NCBI GenBank assembly: GCA_900549135.1
Contig: URNI01000020.1
Location: 1-21,895 of the forward strand
Source: an uncultured Collinsella sp.
GTDB lineage: Bacteria; Actinomycetota; Coriobacteriia; Coriobacteriales; Coriobacteriaceae
DNA length: 21,895 nucleotides
Direction of reading: 5' to 3'
A program made the translations under genes and the position numbers. Under the pieces are notes generated by a model, which saw nothing but the letters and a program-made list of their open reading frames with translations, did no database searches and was not told the origin of the DNA. Of the stretch, positions 1 to 8,221 are shown one piece after another. Positions within the stretch are counted from its first letter, which is position 1; every line of letters begins with the position of its first letter.

Positions 1-9
1 CGACGCTGC

Positions 10-107
10 AAACGCCCCTAAGCGGCAATCTGACGTTCAATCGTCGGTCGCGTACCGAAGTACGCTTCCCTCCTCTTTCACGTCACCTTGCTCGCTTAGG
101 GGCGTTT
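10..107 (+). repeat. Palindromic element family A, copy A1
   Basis: A perfect 15-bp outer inverted repeat (10-24 with 93-107) encloses two conserved 15-nt blocks, CAATCTGACGTTCAA (26-40) and TTTCACGTCACCTTG (76-90), and a small inner hairpin GCGTAC-CGAA-GTACGC (50-65). The blocks can pair with each other through TGACGT/ACGTCA and CAA/TTG across a 2x2 internal loop. Both 15-nt blocks recur exactly, in inverted orientation, at 5404-5503, where the outer and inner helices have unrelated sequence. It probably lies downstream of a gene outside the window. Function unknown; it could be a folded 3'UTR, a terminator-like structure or a non-autonomous repeat. Confidence 0.8.
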
Positions 108-150
108 TCGCTGACCTATGCTCAACCAGCGACGCTTTCGTGGCCCTAAG

Positions 151-206
151 TAGTCATTGGGGACGTTCTTGTTTGACTAGTCATTTAAGAACGTCCCCGA
201 TGACTA
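151..206. repeat. REP-like palindrome family D, copy D1 (GGGGACG core)
   Basis: A 20-bp inverted repeat (151-170 with 187-206, one T-G wobble) contains the core GGGGACGTTCTT/AAGAACGTCCCC. The 16-nt centre holds TGACTAGTCA, which repeats the outer tip TAGTCA and its complement. The order is therefore tip, core, tip', tip, core', tip', so it can fold as one long hairpin or as two short hairpins with complementary loops. The element at 8782-8843 has the same plan and the same GGGGACG core. From memory, GGGGACGG-core palindromes are widespread dispersed repeats in bacteria. No RAYT-type transposase is present here. Confidence 0.75.
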
Positions 207-261
207 TTTGAATTGCTAATTTGTGCGGGTTGTGGTTTTGTGACCTGCTGAAATTAAAGAT

Positions 262-300
262 ACTGTACAACTGTACGTTAATTCGTCTTCGTAGTATATT
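262..300 (+). promoter_or_regulatory. Putative promoter and operator upstream of the first YhgE gene
   Basis: A TATATT hexamer at 295-300 is a plausible -10 box, with a poor -35 match. Just upstream, GTACA-AC-TGTAC (265-276) is a perfect 5-bp inverted repeat with a 2-nt spacer, and is also a tandem direct repeat of ACTGTAC. It sits where a regulator bound over the -35 would block transcription. The assignment rests on pattern and position only. Confidence 0.35.
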
Positions 301-356
301 GCTACCCGCAAAACTCAATACCATTGTGCACTGAGACGCTAAAGCGCCTACGTACA

Positions 357-3173
357 ATGGTTATCGATAGTACGATTCGATTCAACGACAGGATGGATGG
401 TCCAAGCGTGAGTTTCGGCAGCAAACTATCCAATGCAAAGGTCTCCTTTGCGATATTTAAGCGCGACATTAAGCGACTGCTTGTGAACCCCGTCGCCTTG
501 GTGGTTACCCTTGGCGTGTGCGTTATTCCCTCGCTGTATGCCTGGTACAACATCGTGGCCAACTGGGATCCGTACGGAAACACCCAGGGTATCAAGATTG
601 CCATCGCCAACAACGATCGGGGCACCCAAAACGACTTGGTGGGCGAGCTCAACGCGGGCGACCAGGTTGTCGATCAGCTCAAGGAGAACGATCAGCTGGG
701 CTGGACCTTCGTCGATTCGGCGTCCGATGCCAAGGAGGGCGTCGAGAGCGGTGAGTACTATGCGGCCATCGTAATCCCCAAGAACTTCTCGGATAACCTG
801 GTTTCGATGCTCGACGGTAACTACCATCAGCCCAAGCTTACGTACTACGTCAATGAGAAGAAGAGCGCTATTGCGCCCAAGGTTACCGACACCGGTGCAA
901 GCACCATCGAGGAGCAGATCAACTCGGAATTTGTCTCCACGGTGGGCGAGACCGTTGCCAGCATTGCCAAGGATGCCGGAGTCGATTTAAAGGACAAGGC
1001 AACCCAGACTCAGGATTCGTTGGCAAGTTCTGTCTCCGAGGCATCCGATACCTTGGGCGAGGTGCGCGATTCGATTGGCGACATGAATGCCGCCATCGAT
1101 AAGACGAGTGGCGCTATCGCCTCGGCTGATGCGGCACTTGCCGGCATGCAGGGTCAGGCGCCGTCACTGACGCAAGCGATCTCTCAGGGCAACGACCTGC
1201 TGGGTGAAGCTCGCACCACGGCGGGCAACTCTATCGCCTCGCTCTCCAAGGCGCTCTCGGAAGGCAGCCTTGCGCTCACCAAGACGTCGGCCTCTGCGAA
1301 CGCTGCCATCGGCAAGCTGACGGGCACGGTCACATCTACGACCACCCGTATCGACAACTCGCTCGAGTCTCTCCAAGCGACGATCGACCACAATAAGGCC
1401 GTTATCGGGCACTTGGAGATTCTCGCCAATGACACGTCGACAGGTTCCGAGGAAATTGACGCGCGCATTGTATCGACCATCAATACGCTCCGTGAGCAGA
1501 ACGAGAAGTTGCAGAGCATCAAGGACGGTCTGTCTGCGCAGTCGAGCGCCATGGCGAATGACGCCGCGGCTGTCTCGGGTGCCAGCGACGCTATCAATAA
1601 CGCAATTCAGACCGGTGCGACCAACCTTGGCCAGGCCCAGACGGACCTGGGTCAAAACGCGCTGCCGAAGGCCTCGAGCGCGCTTGATTCCTTTGCCGCC
1701 GTCTCGGGTGATTTGACGGGTATCGTATCTGGCCTCACGCCCACGATTGCAAGCGCGCGCGGTACGCTTTCGCAGCTTAACGCTACGCTCGGCCAGGCCA
1801 AGACCACGCTGTCCCAGACCGATTCCTCGCTTGCCAAGGTCCAGGACAAGCTCGCAACCGCCGCCAACGACATCGCGGCGCTACAGACCTCCGAGTCCAT
1901 GGGCGAGCTGGCCGACCTGATGGGCGTCGACGTCAATGACGTCGCAGACTTCATGGCATCTCCGGTTGAGCTCGCGTCCAAGTCGATCTATCCGGTTAAG
2001 AGCTTCGGCTCGGGCATTGCCCCGTTCTATACCAACCTGGCGCTTTGGGTGGGCGGCTACGTGCTTATCGCCATCTACAAGCTCGAGGTCGATCGCGAAG
2101 GCATCGGCAGCTTTACGGCGCGCCAAGGCTACTTTGGCCGCTGGTTGCTCATGGTGATCCTGGGCGCGTTGCAGGCCATCATCGTTACGGTGGGTGATCT
2201 GGTCATTGGCGTACAGTGCGTCAACCCGCTGCTGTTCGTGCTGGGCGGCATCGCCATCTCGTTTACGTACGTCAACATCATTTACGCGCTGTCCACTACG
2301 TTTAAGCACATCGGCAAGGCAATCGGCGTCATTCTGGTTATCGTGCAGATTCCGGGTTCATCGGGCATGTACCCCATCGAGATGATGCCTGGCTTCTTCC
2401 AGTGGCTGCACCCACTGCTGCCCTTTACCTACGGCATCAATCTGCTGCGCGAGACGGTCGGCGGCATGTACTCGTTTAACTACCTGTTTAACCTGTGCAT
2501 TCTGGGCGTGTTCTTGATCGTGGCGCTCTTTATCGGCCTGCAGCTGCGTCCGCTGCTGCTCAACCTTAACCTGCTCTTTGATAAACAGCTCTCCACGACC
2601 GGTATGATGATTTGCGAGTCCAACGACCTGCCGCGCCAGCGCTACTCGCTGCGCACGGCCATGCGCGTCATGCTCGATTCCGATTCGTACCGTCGCGAAC
2701 TGCTCGATCATGCGGTCGCCTTTGAACATCGCTACCCGTACTACATCAAGGGCGGTTTTGCCGCCGTGGTGGGCGTTCAGGTCCTGCTCTTTGTCCTGTC
2801 GACGGTTCTCGATATCGACAATAACGGCAAGATCATCCTGCTTGTCATTTGGATTATCTCGGTTATTGCCATCTGCGGCTGGCTGATCAATATCGAATAT
2901 ATCCGAGCGAGCCTCAATACCCAGATGCGCATCTCGGCGCTTTCGGATGAGGACCTGCGTCGCGAGATGCGCGAACACACGGCCGCCATTCCTGCCGCCC
3001 GCCACATGTTTGGCCTCAACGCCAGCGAGCGTGGTGCCAAGGGCGGCGATCAGTCCACGGGCCGCTTGCCGCATATAGGCTCGAACCATAAATCTCAGGA
3101 CAGCGACAGTACAGCCACAAATGATGGAGATGCCACTCCGCTTGGCAAGCACTCCAAAGGAGGTGAGGCATAA
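357..3173 (+). CDS. YhgE/Pip family membrane protein (first of a pair)
   Basis: About 938 residues in the YhgE/Pip (phage infection protein) architecture. A short cytoplasmic start carries FAIFKRDIKRL, followed by one membrane segment (about residues 41-64) and the family motif LYAWYNIVANWDPYGNT. Then comes a long extracytoplasmic region rich in Ala, Ser and Thr with coiled-coil character (about 180-510), and a C-terminal ABC-2-type permease block (about 550-750) with GSSGMYPIEMMPGFFQ and PFTYGIN. Two further membrane segments (about 794-850) and a polar tail are an extension its partner lacks. In lactococci the related Pip is a phage adsorption receptor; the normal role of the family is poorly defined, and ABC-2-like export is inferred. 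The start is uncertain: ATG 357 has no clear Shine-Dalgarno site, and TTG 324, ATG 393 or GTG 408 are alternatives. The stop abuts the next gene's ATG, so the two are co-translated. Confidence 0.85.
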   Translation: MVIDSTIRFNDRMDGPSVSFGSKLSNAKVSFAIFKRDIKRLLVNPVALVVTLGVCVIPSLYAWYNIVANWDPYGNTQGIKIAIANNDRGTQNDLVGELNAGDQVVDQLKENDQLGWTFVDSASDAKEGVESGEYYAAIVIPKNFSDNLVSMLDGNYHQPKLTYYVNEKKSAIAPKVTDTGASTIEEQINSEFVSTVGETVASIAKDAGVDLKDKATQTQDSLASSVSEASDTLGEVRDSIGDMNAAIDKTSGAIASADAALAGMQGQAPSLTQAISQGNDLLGEARTTAGNSIASLSKALSEGSLALTKTSASANAAIGKLTGTVTSTTTRIDNSLESLQATIDHNKAVIGHLEILANDTSTGSEEIDARIVSTINTLREQNEKLQSIKDGLSAQSSAMANDAAAVSGASDAINNAIQTGATNLGQAQTDLGQNALPKASSALDSFAAVSGDLTGIVSGLTPTIASARGTLSQLNATLGQAKTTLSQTDSSLAKVQDKLATAANDIAALQTSESMGELADLMGVDVNDVADFMASPVELASKSIYPVKSFGSGIAPFYTNLALWVGGYVLIAIYKLEVDREGIGSFTARQGYFGRWLLMVILGALQAIIVTVGDLVIGVQCVNPLLFVLGGIAISFTYVNIIYALSTTFKHIGKAIGVILVIVQIPGSSGMYPIEMMPGFFQWLHPLLPFTYGINLLRETVGGMYSFNYLFNLCILGVFLIVALFIGLQLRPLLLNLNLLFDKQLSTTGMMICESNDLPRQRYSLRTAMRVMLDSDSYRRELLDHAVAFEHRYPYYIKGGFAAVVGVQVLLFVLSTVLDIDNNGKIILLVIWIISVIAICGWLINIEYIRASLNTQMRISALSDEDLRREMREHTAAIPAARHMFGLNASERGAKGGDQSTGRLPHIGSNHKSQDSDSTATNDGDATPLGKHSKGGEA

Positions 3174-5363
3174 ATGAAGAACATCCTGCATCTGTTTAAG
3201 CGCGATGTCCAAAATGTGTCTCGCTCCGTGATCGGCTTGGTTGTCGTGATGGGCCTCGTTATCGTACCGTGCCTGTACGCGTGGTTTAACATCGCCGGCA
3301 GCTGGGACCCGTACGGCAACACCGGCAATCTTAAGATCGCCGTGGTCAACACCGATGAGGGTTACGAGAGCGATCTGATCCCCGTTGAGGTCAACGTGGG
3401 TGAAAACGTGACCGCCACCCTGCGCGGCAACGAGAGCTTCGATTGGGTTGTACTCAACAATCGAGAAAAGGCCATCGAGGGCGTCAAATCGGGCGCATAC
3501 TATGCGGCTGTCGTTATCCCTAAGACGTTTAGTGCCGATATGATGACGCTCTTTTCGACCGACGTGAAGCATGCCGATATCGAGTTCTACGAGAACCAGA
3601 AGGCCAACGCCATTGCGCAGATCGTGACCGAGAAGGGTTCGAGTGCCGTTCAGAGCCAGGTTAACGAAACTTTTACCGAGACCATTACGAGCATCGGTCT
3701 TAAGACGGTGTCCAGCCTGCTCGATTACATGAGCACCGACCAGGTCAGCAACTTTATCGCCAACCTGTCCTCGACGCTTGGCGATTCGATTGAGGACCTG
3801 CGAGACGTTCAGGCAAATGCTTCGTCGCTGGCGGGCATTTTGAGCTCCACGTCCGATTCGCTGACGTCGGCGAGCGGCATGCTCAAGCAGACCGGTGCCG
3901 TCGATGAGTCGACAAAGCAGCTCATGGAACATGCCAAAAGCGGCATCGATGATTCCAAAGAAGCGCTTAAGGCGGCAAACGATGCCATCGATGCCGCAAT
4001 CGATGGAAGTGCGGGTTCGTTCGACAATGTGTCTGCCGAGCTCGCGAAGGCGTTCGACACCGCAAACCAGCATGTCGACCTTACGGTGTCCCAACTCAAC
4101 GATGCCGCTGCGGCCCTCAATGCGCGCGCCAAGGATATCGATGCGATGGCCGATCAGCTCCGCAGCCTTGCCGACCAGGTGAGCGATGAGAATTTGAAGG
4201 ACGGCCTCAAGTCCGCCGCGACGTCGCTGGGCAGAATCGCCGTTGAGTACCGCAACAATGCCAAGGATCTGGCGGCTACCGCGAAGTCTCTCTCCGATAG
4301 CATGGCCGAGGTCAACAACTCGCGTGCCGAGGTCGATCAGGCCATCGCTGATGCCAAGGCCGGCATCGCGGGTGCCAAATCCGATTACGATTCCACGTTC
4401 TCGGTTAAGGCCAAGGAGCTCAAGAAGACGGTTTCGGGCATTCTGGACTCGCTTGATGGCATCTCGGGCGACCTGGATAGCGCCGTAGGCGGCCTGACCG
4501 ACGCATCCGGTTCGCTGGCAAAGGGCCTCTCCAAGGCTGCAAAGCTGGTCAACAAGGCCTCTGATCAGCTGGGCGAGGCGTCGGACAAGATCAGCGCGTT
4601 TAAGGACGAGCTCGACGGCGCCTTGATGTCGGATGACCTCGCTACGATCAAGACGATGATCGGCAATGATCCCGAGGGTCTGGCCGTGTCGCTTTCCGGC
4701 CCCGTCGCGCTCGATCGCAAGCCGGTCTATCCGATCCGCAACTACGGTTCGGCCATGGCACCGTTCTACACGATTCTGTCGCTCTGGGTCGGCTCGATCG
4801 TGCTGGCGGCCATGATGAAGGTCTCGGTTGACGACGAACTCATCAATGAGCTGATCCCCGTGCGCTTGCACGAGATCTACCTGGGCCGTTACCTGTTCTT
4901 TGGCGGTCTGGCCCTGCTGCAGGCAACGCTCGTGTGCGCGGGCGACATCCTGTTCTTTGGCATCCAGTGCGACGACCCGCTGCAGTTTGTGCTGGCGGGC
5001 TGGGTCGCGAGTCTCGTGTTCTCCAATATCGTCTACACGCTTACGGTTTCGTTTGGCGATATCGGCAAGGCGCTCGCCGTCGTGCTGCTGGTCATGCAGG
5101 TCGGCGGTTCGGGCGGCACGTTCCCCATCGAGATGACCGGCCCCGTGTTCCAAGCGATCTATCCGTTCCTGCCGTTTACTCACGGCATCAACGCCATGCA
5201 CGCCGCCATGGCCGGTGCCTATCATATGGAGTACTGGGTTGAGCTGGGTATTCTGGCGAGCTATCTGATTCCGTCGCTGGCACTGGGCGTCGTCTTCCGC
5301 CGCCCGGTCATCAAAGCCAACGACTGGATCATCGAAAAACTGGAATCAACAAAGCTAATTTAG
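3174..5363 (+). CDS. YhgE/Pip family membrane protein (second of a pair)
   Basis: 729 residues starting at ATG 3174, directly after the TAA of the preceding gene, with a strong AAAGGAGGTGA ribosome-binding site inside that gene's end. It has the same plan as its neighbour: KNILHLFKRDV, one N-terminal membrane segment, LYAWFNIAGSWDPYGNT, a long coiled-coil ectodomain rich in Ala, Asp and Ser, and a C-terminal multi-span ABC-2-like domain with GSGGTFPIEMTGPVFQ and PFTHGIN. It lacks the C-terminal extra membrane pair. Sequence divergence outside these motifs suggests an old duplication, and the pair may form a heteromer. No ATPase gene adjoins, so if it exports anything the energy source is not visible here. 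Family assignment is firm; substrate and function are unknown. Confidence 0.88.
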   Translation: MKNILHLFKRDVQNVSRSVIGLVVVMGLVIVPCLYAWFNIAGSWDPYGNTGNLKIAVVNTDEGYESDLIPVEVNVGENVTATLRGNESFDWVVLNNREKAIEGVKSGAYYAAVVIPKTFSADMMTLFSTDVKHADIEFYENQKANAIAQIVTEKGSSAVQSQVNETFTETITSIGLKTVSSLLDYMSTDQVSNFIANLSSTLGDSIEDLRDVQANASSLAGILSSTSDSLTSASGMLKQTGAVDESTKQLMEHAKSGIDDSKEALKAANDAIDAAIDGSAGSFDNVSAELAKAFDTANQHVDLTVSQLNDAAAALNARAKDIDAMADQLRSLADQVSDENLKDGLKSAATSLGRIAVEYRNNAKDLAATAKSLSDSMAEVNNSRAEVDQAIADAKAGIAGAKSDYDSTFSVKAKELKKTVSGILDSLDGISGDLDSAVGGLTDASGSLAKGLSKAAKLVNKASDQLGEASDKISAFKDELDGALMSDDLATIKTMIGNDPEGLAVSLSGPVALDRKPVYPIRNYGSAMAPFYTILSLWVGSIVLAAMMKVSVDDELINELIPVRLHEIYLGRYLFFGGLALLQATLVCAGDILFFGIQCDDPLQFVLAGWVASLVFSNIVYTLTVSFGDIGKALAVVLLVMQVGGSGGTFPIEMTGPVFQAIYPFLPFTHGINAMHAAMAGAYHMEYWVELGILASYLIPSLALGVVFRRPVIKANDWIIEKLESTKLI

Positions 5364-5403
5364 TGCGGCAACGTTAACGCTGATGCAGCACTAACGCCAG
5401 CGA

Positions 5404-5503
5404 GCGAGCCGCATTTGCGCCAAGGTGACGTGAAATGAGAGGGCGCTGACCTTCTGGTCGCGCCCTTGAAATTGAACGTCAGATTGGTGTGAATGCGGCT
5501 CGC
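5404..5503 (-). repeat. Palindromic element family A, copy A2 (inverted)
   Basis: Reverse-oriented relative of the element at 10-107. CAAGGTGACGTGAAA (5421-5435) and TTGAACGTCAGATTG (5472-5486) are exact reverse complements of the two conserved blocks in A1. The outer arms (5404-5415 with 5492-5503, 12 bp perfect) and the inner hairpin (5441-5451 with 5456-5465, loop TTCT, one bulged T) have unrelated sequence to those of A1 yet remain complementary. It lies 40 nt after the second YhgE stop codon. Confidence 0.8.
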
Positions 5504-5517
5504 GCAGCGTCAAGCGG

Positions 5518-5541
5518 TCCGCCGTTCGGTAGAACGGCGGA
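5518..5541. other. Short perfect hairpin in the YhgE-EamA gap
   Basis: TCCGCCGTTC and GAACGGCGGA form a perfect 10-bp stem with a GGTA loop. AAGCG and CGCTT further pair around it with unpaired bases between. No T-run follows, so this is not an intrinsic terminator by itself. It fills the space between element A2 and the terminator at 5598-5635; no gene is seen in 5364-5702. Confidence 0.5.
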
Positions 5542-5597
5542 ACAAAACGCTTTAGTGGGCTGGATTGCGATGCAACGCTGGTTGTTGCTACAGTAGC

Positions 5598-5635
5598 GGG
5601 GCGTACCGGGGGTCCGGTGCGCCCCGTTTTTATTT
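5598..5635 (+). terminator. Intrinsic terminator upstream of the EamA gene
   Basis: GGGGCGTACCGG (5598-5609) pairs with CCGGTGCGCCCC (5614-5625) with one T-G wobble and a 4-nt loop, followed by GTTTTTATTT. This is a strong rho-independent terminator shape and probably ends transcripts from the YhgE pair, about 235 nt after the last stop codon. Confidence 0.8.
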
Positions 5636-5702
5636 GACCATGAGGCGGCACGCAGCCATACGCGTGCGGACACCACGCCCAGATTGAGTGTGAGGATGTT
5701 CC

Positions 5703-6686
5703 ATGGCCCAATACGCTGCCAACGAAATCGAGAATATGCCCGATAGCCCTGTAGCCCGCGAAGACCTAGGTGCCGGCGGTGCCTCTCGCGGTGCCGGTGC
5801 GCGCTCGCCGCTGTTCTGGAAGGTCTTGCTGCTTTCGGTGGCGGTCATCTGGGGCTATTCCTTCACCACCATGAAGGATGCGCTCGATACCATTCCGGTG
5901 TTCGAGCTGCTCTACATTCGTTTTCTTCCGGCGTCGTTGGTCATGCTTGCCATCTTCCACGAGCGCATTGTTGCCCATTTCAACGCTCGAAACCTGATTG
6001 TTGGACTTGGCATAGGCGCGCTCATGTGGGGTGCCTACGGTTTGCAGACGATCGGCCTGGCACAGACCACGGCAGGCAAGAGTGCATTTTTGACGGGCAC
6101 GTACTGCATCTTGGTTCCGTTTGCGAGCTACGTTCTAAGCGGCGAAAAGCTTACCCGTTACAACTTGGGCGCCGCGTTGCTGTGCCTGGCGGGCATTGGT
6201 CTGGTGGCGCTCGATAGCGTCGAGTTCAATGTCGGCGATGTCATCACACTGGGCGGTGCGGTCTTCTTTGCCATCCAGATGGCGGTGACCGCCAAGTATG
6301 GCCGCAAGATGGACATCAACGTCATCACGTTTTGGATGTTTGTGGGCAACGGCGTGCTGAGCCTGATCTCGTCGCTGCTATTCGAGACCCAAGCGCCGCT
6401 GTCCGTTTGGACGCCGAGCTTTATCAGTGTGATGGCGTTTCTCTCGGTGGGCTGCACATGTGTGGCTCTGCTCATCCAAAACGTCGGCCTGGCGCATGTC
6501 CCGGCCTCGACGGGCTCGCTGCTCCTTTCGATGGAGTCGCCTTCGGGTGTGCTGTTCTCGGTGCTGCTGATGGGGGAGGCGCTCACCTCGCGCCTGCTTG
6601 CCGGCTTCGCGCTCATCTTCCTGTCGATTATCTTGAGCGAGACGCATTTTGATTTCTTGCGCCGAAAATCACGCCCGCAATTGTAA
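5703..6686 (+). CDS. EamA/DMT superfamily permease
   Basis: 327 residues: a hydrophilic N-terminal tail of about 35 residues, then roughly ten hydrophobic segments in two repeated halves, as in EamA-domain drug/metabolite transporters. Typical features are WGYSFTTMKDALDTIP in the first segment, the QTIGLAQTTAGKSAFLTGTY segment, and the second-half LAHVPASTGSLLLSMESPSG with a following Glu in GEALT. Substrates of this superfamily (amino acids, metabolites, nucleotides) cannot be told from sequence. ATG 5703 is preceded by a GAGGATG ribosome-binding site. It is flanked by terminators at 5598-5635 and 6699-6723, so it is probably a single-gene transcript. Confidence 0.88.
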   Translation: MAQYAANEIENMPDSPVAREDLGAGGASRGAGARSPLFWKVLLLSVAVIWGYSFTTMKDALDTIPVFELLYIRFLPASLVMLAIFHERIVAHFNARNLIVGLGIGALMWGAYGLQTIGLAQTTAGKSAFLTGTYCILVPFASYVLSGEKLTRYNLGAALLCLAGIGLVALDSVEFNVGDVITLGGAVFFAIQMAVTAKYGRKMDINVITFWMFVGNGVLSLISSLLFETQAPLSVWTPSFISVMAFLSVGCTCVALLIQNVGLAHVPASTGSLLLSMESPSGVLFSVLLMGEALTSRLLAGFALIFLSIILSETHFDFLRRKSRPQL

Positions 6687-6698
6687 ATAACTTGTTGC

Positions 6699-6723
6699 GC
6701 CGCCCTCCCAGGGCGGCATTTTT
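6699..6723 (+). terminator. Intrinsic terminator after the EamA gene
   Basis: GCCGCCC (6699-6705) and GGGCGGC (6711-6717) form a perfect 7-bp stem with a TCCCA loop, followed by ATTTTTT. It begins 12 nt after the EamA stop codon. Confidence 0.88.
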
Positions 6724-6750
6724 TATGTCATGCCCTTACAGTTGTACCTT

Positions 6751-6772
6751 GCACTTTACGCTATCAAAGTGC
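6751..6772 (+). promoter_or_regulatory. Inverted repeat upstream of the M20 hydrolase, possible operator
   Basis: GCACTTT (6751-6757) and AAAGTGC (6766-6772) are perfect 7-bp arms around an 8-nt spacer, in the short gap between the EamA terminator and the M20 ribosome-binding site. Length and AT-rich centre fit a dimeric repressor site. The repressor is unknown and a clear -35/-10 pair was not found. Confidence 0.4.
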
Positions 6773-6802
6773 TTGCTGCAAAAACGTTACTGGAGGGCAT
6801 CT

Positions 6803-8098
6803 ATGGCACCAGCACTGTCCGATCTTCAACCGCAATCAGCGCCTCAGGCTACCACAGCGGCGCAGACCGCTATCGGTGACGGTCTTGTCGCAGAAGCTCA
6901 GGCTTTTGCAGACGAGCTCGCTGCGTGGCGACACGATCTACACCAGATGCCCGAGCTCGGTAACAATCTTCCGCAGACGTCTGCCTATATCCAGGCACGT
7001 CTGGACGAGATGGACATCCCCCATACCACGCTCGTCGATGGTTCCTGTGTTGTGGGCCTTGTCGGTGCCGGTGCCACCGCGGCCCAGGGCAATGGCGTCT
7101 GCACGGACGAACAGGCCGGAACGGTCATTATGCTGCGTGGCGACATGGATGCCCTGCCCGTTGTCGAGGAATCCGGCGAGCCCTTTGCATCCACCAATGG
7201 CTGCATGCATGCTTGCGGTCACGATATGCACGCGACGGCACTGCTTGGTGCGGCGCGCCTGCTCAAGGCCCGCGAGGCCGAGCTTGTGGAGGCCAACGCC
7301 ACGGTGAAGTTGCTGTTCCAGCCGGGCGAGGAGACCTTTGAAGGGGCGCGCGCTGCCATCGCCGATGGCCTGCTGCAGAACCCGCGCCCCCAGGCTGCCT
7401 TTGCCATGCACGTCAACAGCCAATCGCCGCTCGGCCTGGTGCTCTATGGGAGCCCGGCGCTTTCGGGCGTGTACGGTTTCCGCATCACGCTCCAGGGCAA
7501 GGGCGGCCATGGCTCGAGCCCCGAGATCTGCATCGACCCCATCACGGCCGGCGTCCATGTGCACCTGGCGCTCCAGGAGCTCATCTCCCGCGAGGTGCCG
7601 GCGGCCAAGGAAGTCGCACTTACCGTTGGTAAGTTTGCCGGCGGCTTGGCGGCCAACGTCATCCCCGACACCTGCGTGCTTGAGGGAACGCTGCGCGGCT
7701 TTGATGTTGAGCTCATGGAGCACCTAAAGACCCGCATCGCGGAGGTCGTTAACGGCGTTGCCGCAACATATCGTACGCCGGCGACCATCGAGACGCTTTC
7801 GGATGTTCCGCCGCTTGTACTCGACAGCGATATGACTCAGGCGTCGCTTGGCTACGTGGGCGCAGTGCTGCCCAAGGTGGCTTTCTTGCCGCTTTTCCAT
7901 GCCATGGCGAGTGAGGACTTTGCGCTTATCTCGAGCGAGATTCCGAGTGCGTACTTTACCGTGGGCGCGGCCGTAACCGACACGGACGAACACTTTGCCC
8001 AGCACCATCCCAAGGCACGTTTTAACGATGCCGAGCTTCCTCTCGGCGCCGCGGCCTATACCGCCGTCGCTTTGGGCTATATCGCCGACCACCGGTAG
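6803..8098 (+). CDS. M20 family metallopeptidase / amidohydrolase
   Basis: 431 residues of the M20 (IAA-amino-acid hydrolase, hippuricase and N-acyl-amino-acid deacylase) family. Visible motifs are WRHDLHQMPEL (42-52), RGDMDALP (112-119), the metal-site HACGHDMHA with Cys138 and His140, the catalytic LLFQPGEE with Glu176/Glu177, AMHVN with His203, and FHAMASEDF near the C-terminus. A dimerisation-type insert lies between 210 and 330. It probably cleaves an amide bond of an N-acylated or N-aroylated amino acid in the cytoplasm; the substrate is not predictable. ATG 6803 is chosen because TGGAGGG lies five bases upstream; an upstream in-frame extension to 6692 overlaps the terminator and is unlikely. 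The remnant of an MFS permease downstream may once have brought in its substrate. Confidence 0.9.
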   Translation: MAPALSDLQPQSAPQATTAAQTAIGDGLVAEAQAFADELAAWRHDLHQMPELGNNLPQTSAYIQARLDEMDIPHTTLVDGSCVVGLVGAGATAAQGNGVCTDEQAGTVIMLRGDMDALPVVEESGEPFASTNGCMHACGHDMHATALLGAARLLKAREAELVEANATVKLLFQPGEETFEGARAAIADGLLQNPRPQAAFAMHVNSQSPLGLVLYGSPALSGVYGFRITLQGKGGHGSSPEICIDPITAGVHVHLALQELISREVPAAKEVALTVGKFAGGLAANVIPDTCVLEGTLRGFDVELMEHLKTRIAEVVNGVAATYRTPATIETLSDVPPLVLDSDMTQASLGYVGAVLPKVAFLPLFHAMASEDFALISSEIPSAYFTVGAAVTDTDEHFAQHHPKARFNDAELPLGAAAYTAVALGYIADHR

Positions 8099-8194
8099 CA
8101 CCCAACCTTGCCTTTCAAGCCTGCGGGCATGGCCGTAAGGCCTATGCCCTTGTCTTTCAAGGCAATCTTGGGCACTACCGGCGCCCGGCGCCGG
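8092..8194. other. Highly structured spacer between M20 and MFS genes (family F)
   Basis: A long stepped stem starts inside the M20 stop codon. CCGGTAG (8092-8098) pairs with CTACCGG (8175-8181), CCCAA (8101-8105) with TTGGG (8168-8172), and TTGCCTT (8108-8114) with AAGGCAA (8159-8165), separated by symmetric 2x2 internal loops CA/CA and CC/TC. A further hairpin GGGCATGGCC/GGCCTATGCCC sits at the top. CCGGCGCC-C-GGCGCCGG (8178-8194) overlaps the base and could compete with it. No T-run follows. Confidence 0.6.
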
Positions 8195-8221
8195 CTATCC
8201 GTCTGTTAAATAAGGAGCAGT

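Noticed and set aside
2358..5225. 955-codon open frame on the minus strand
   Set aside because: It lies antisense to the two YhgE genes, is Arg/His/Gln/Asp-rich with no domain, and arises from GC-biased third positions on the coding strand.
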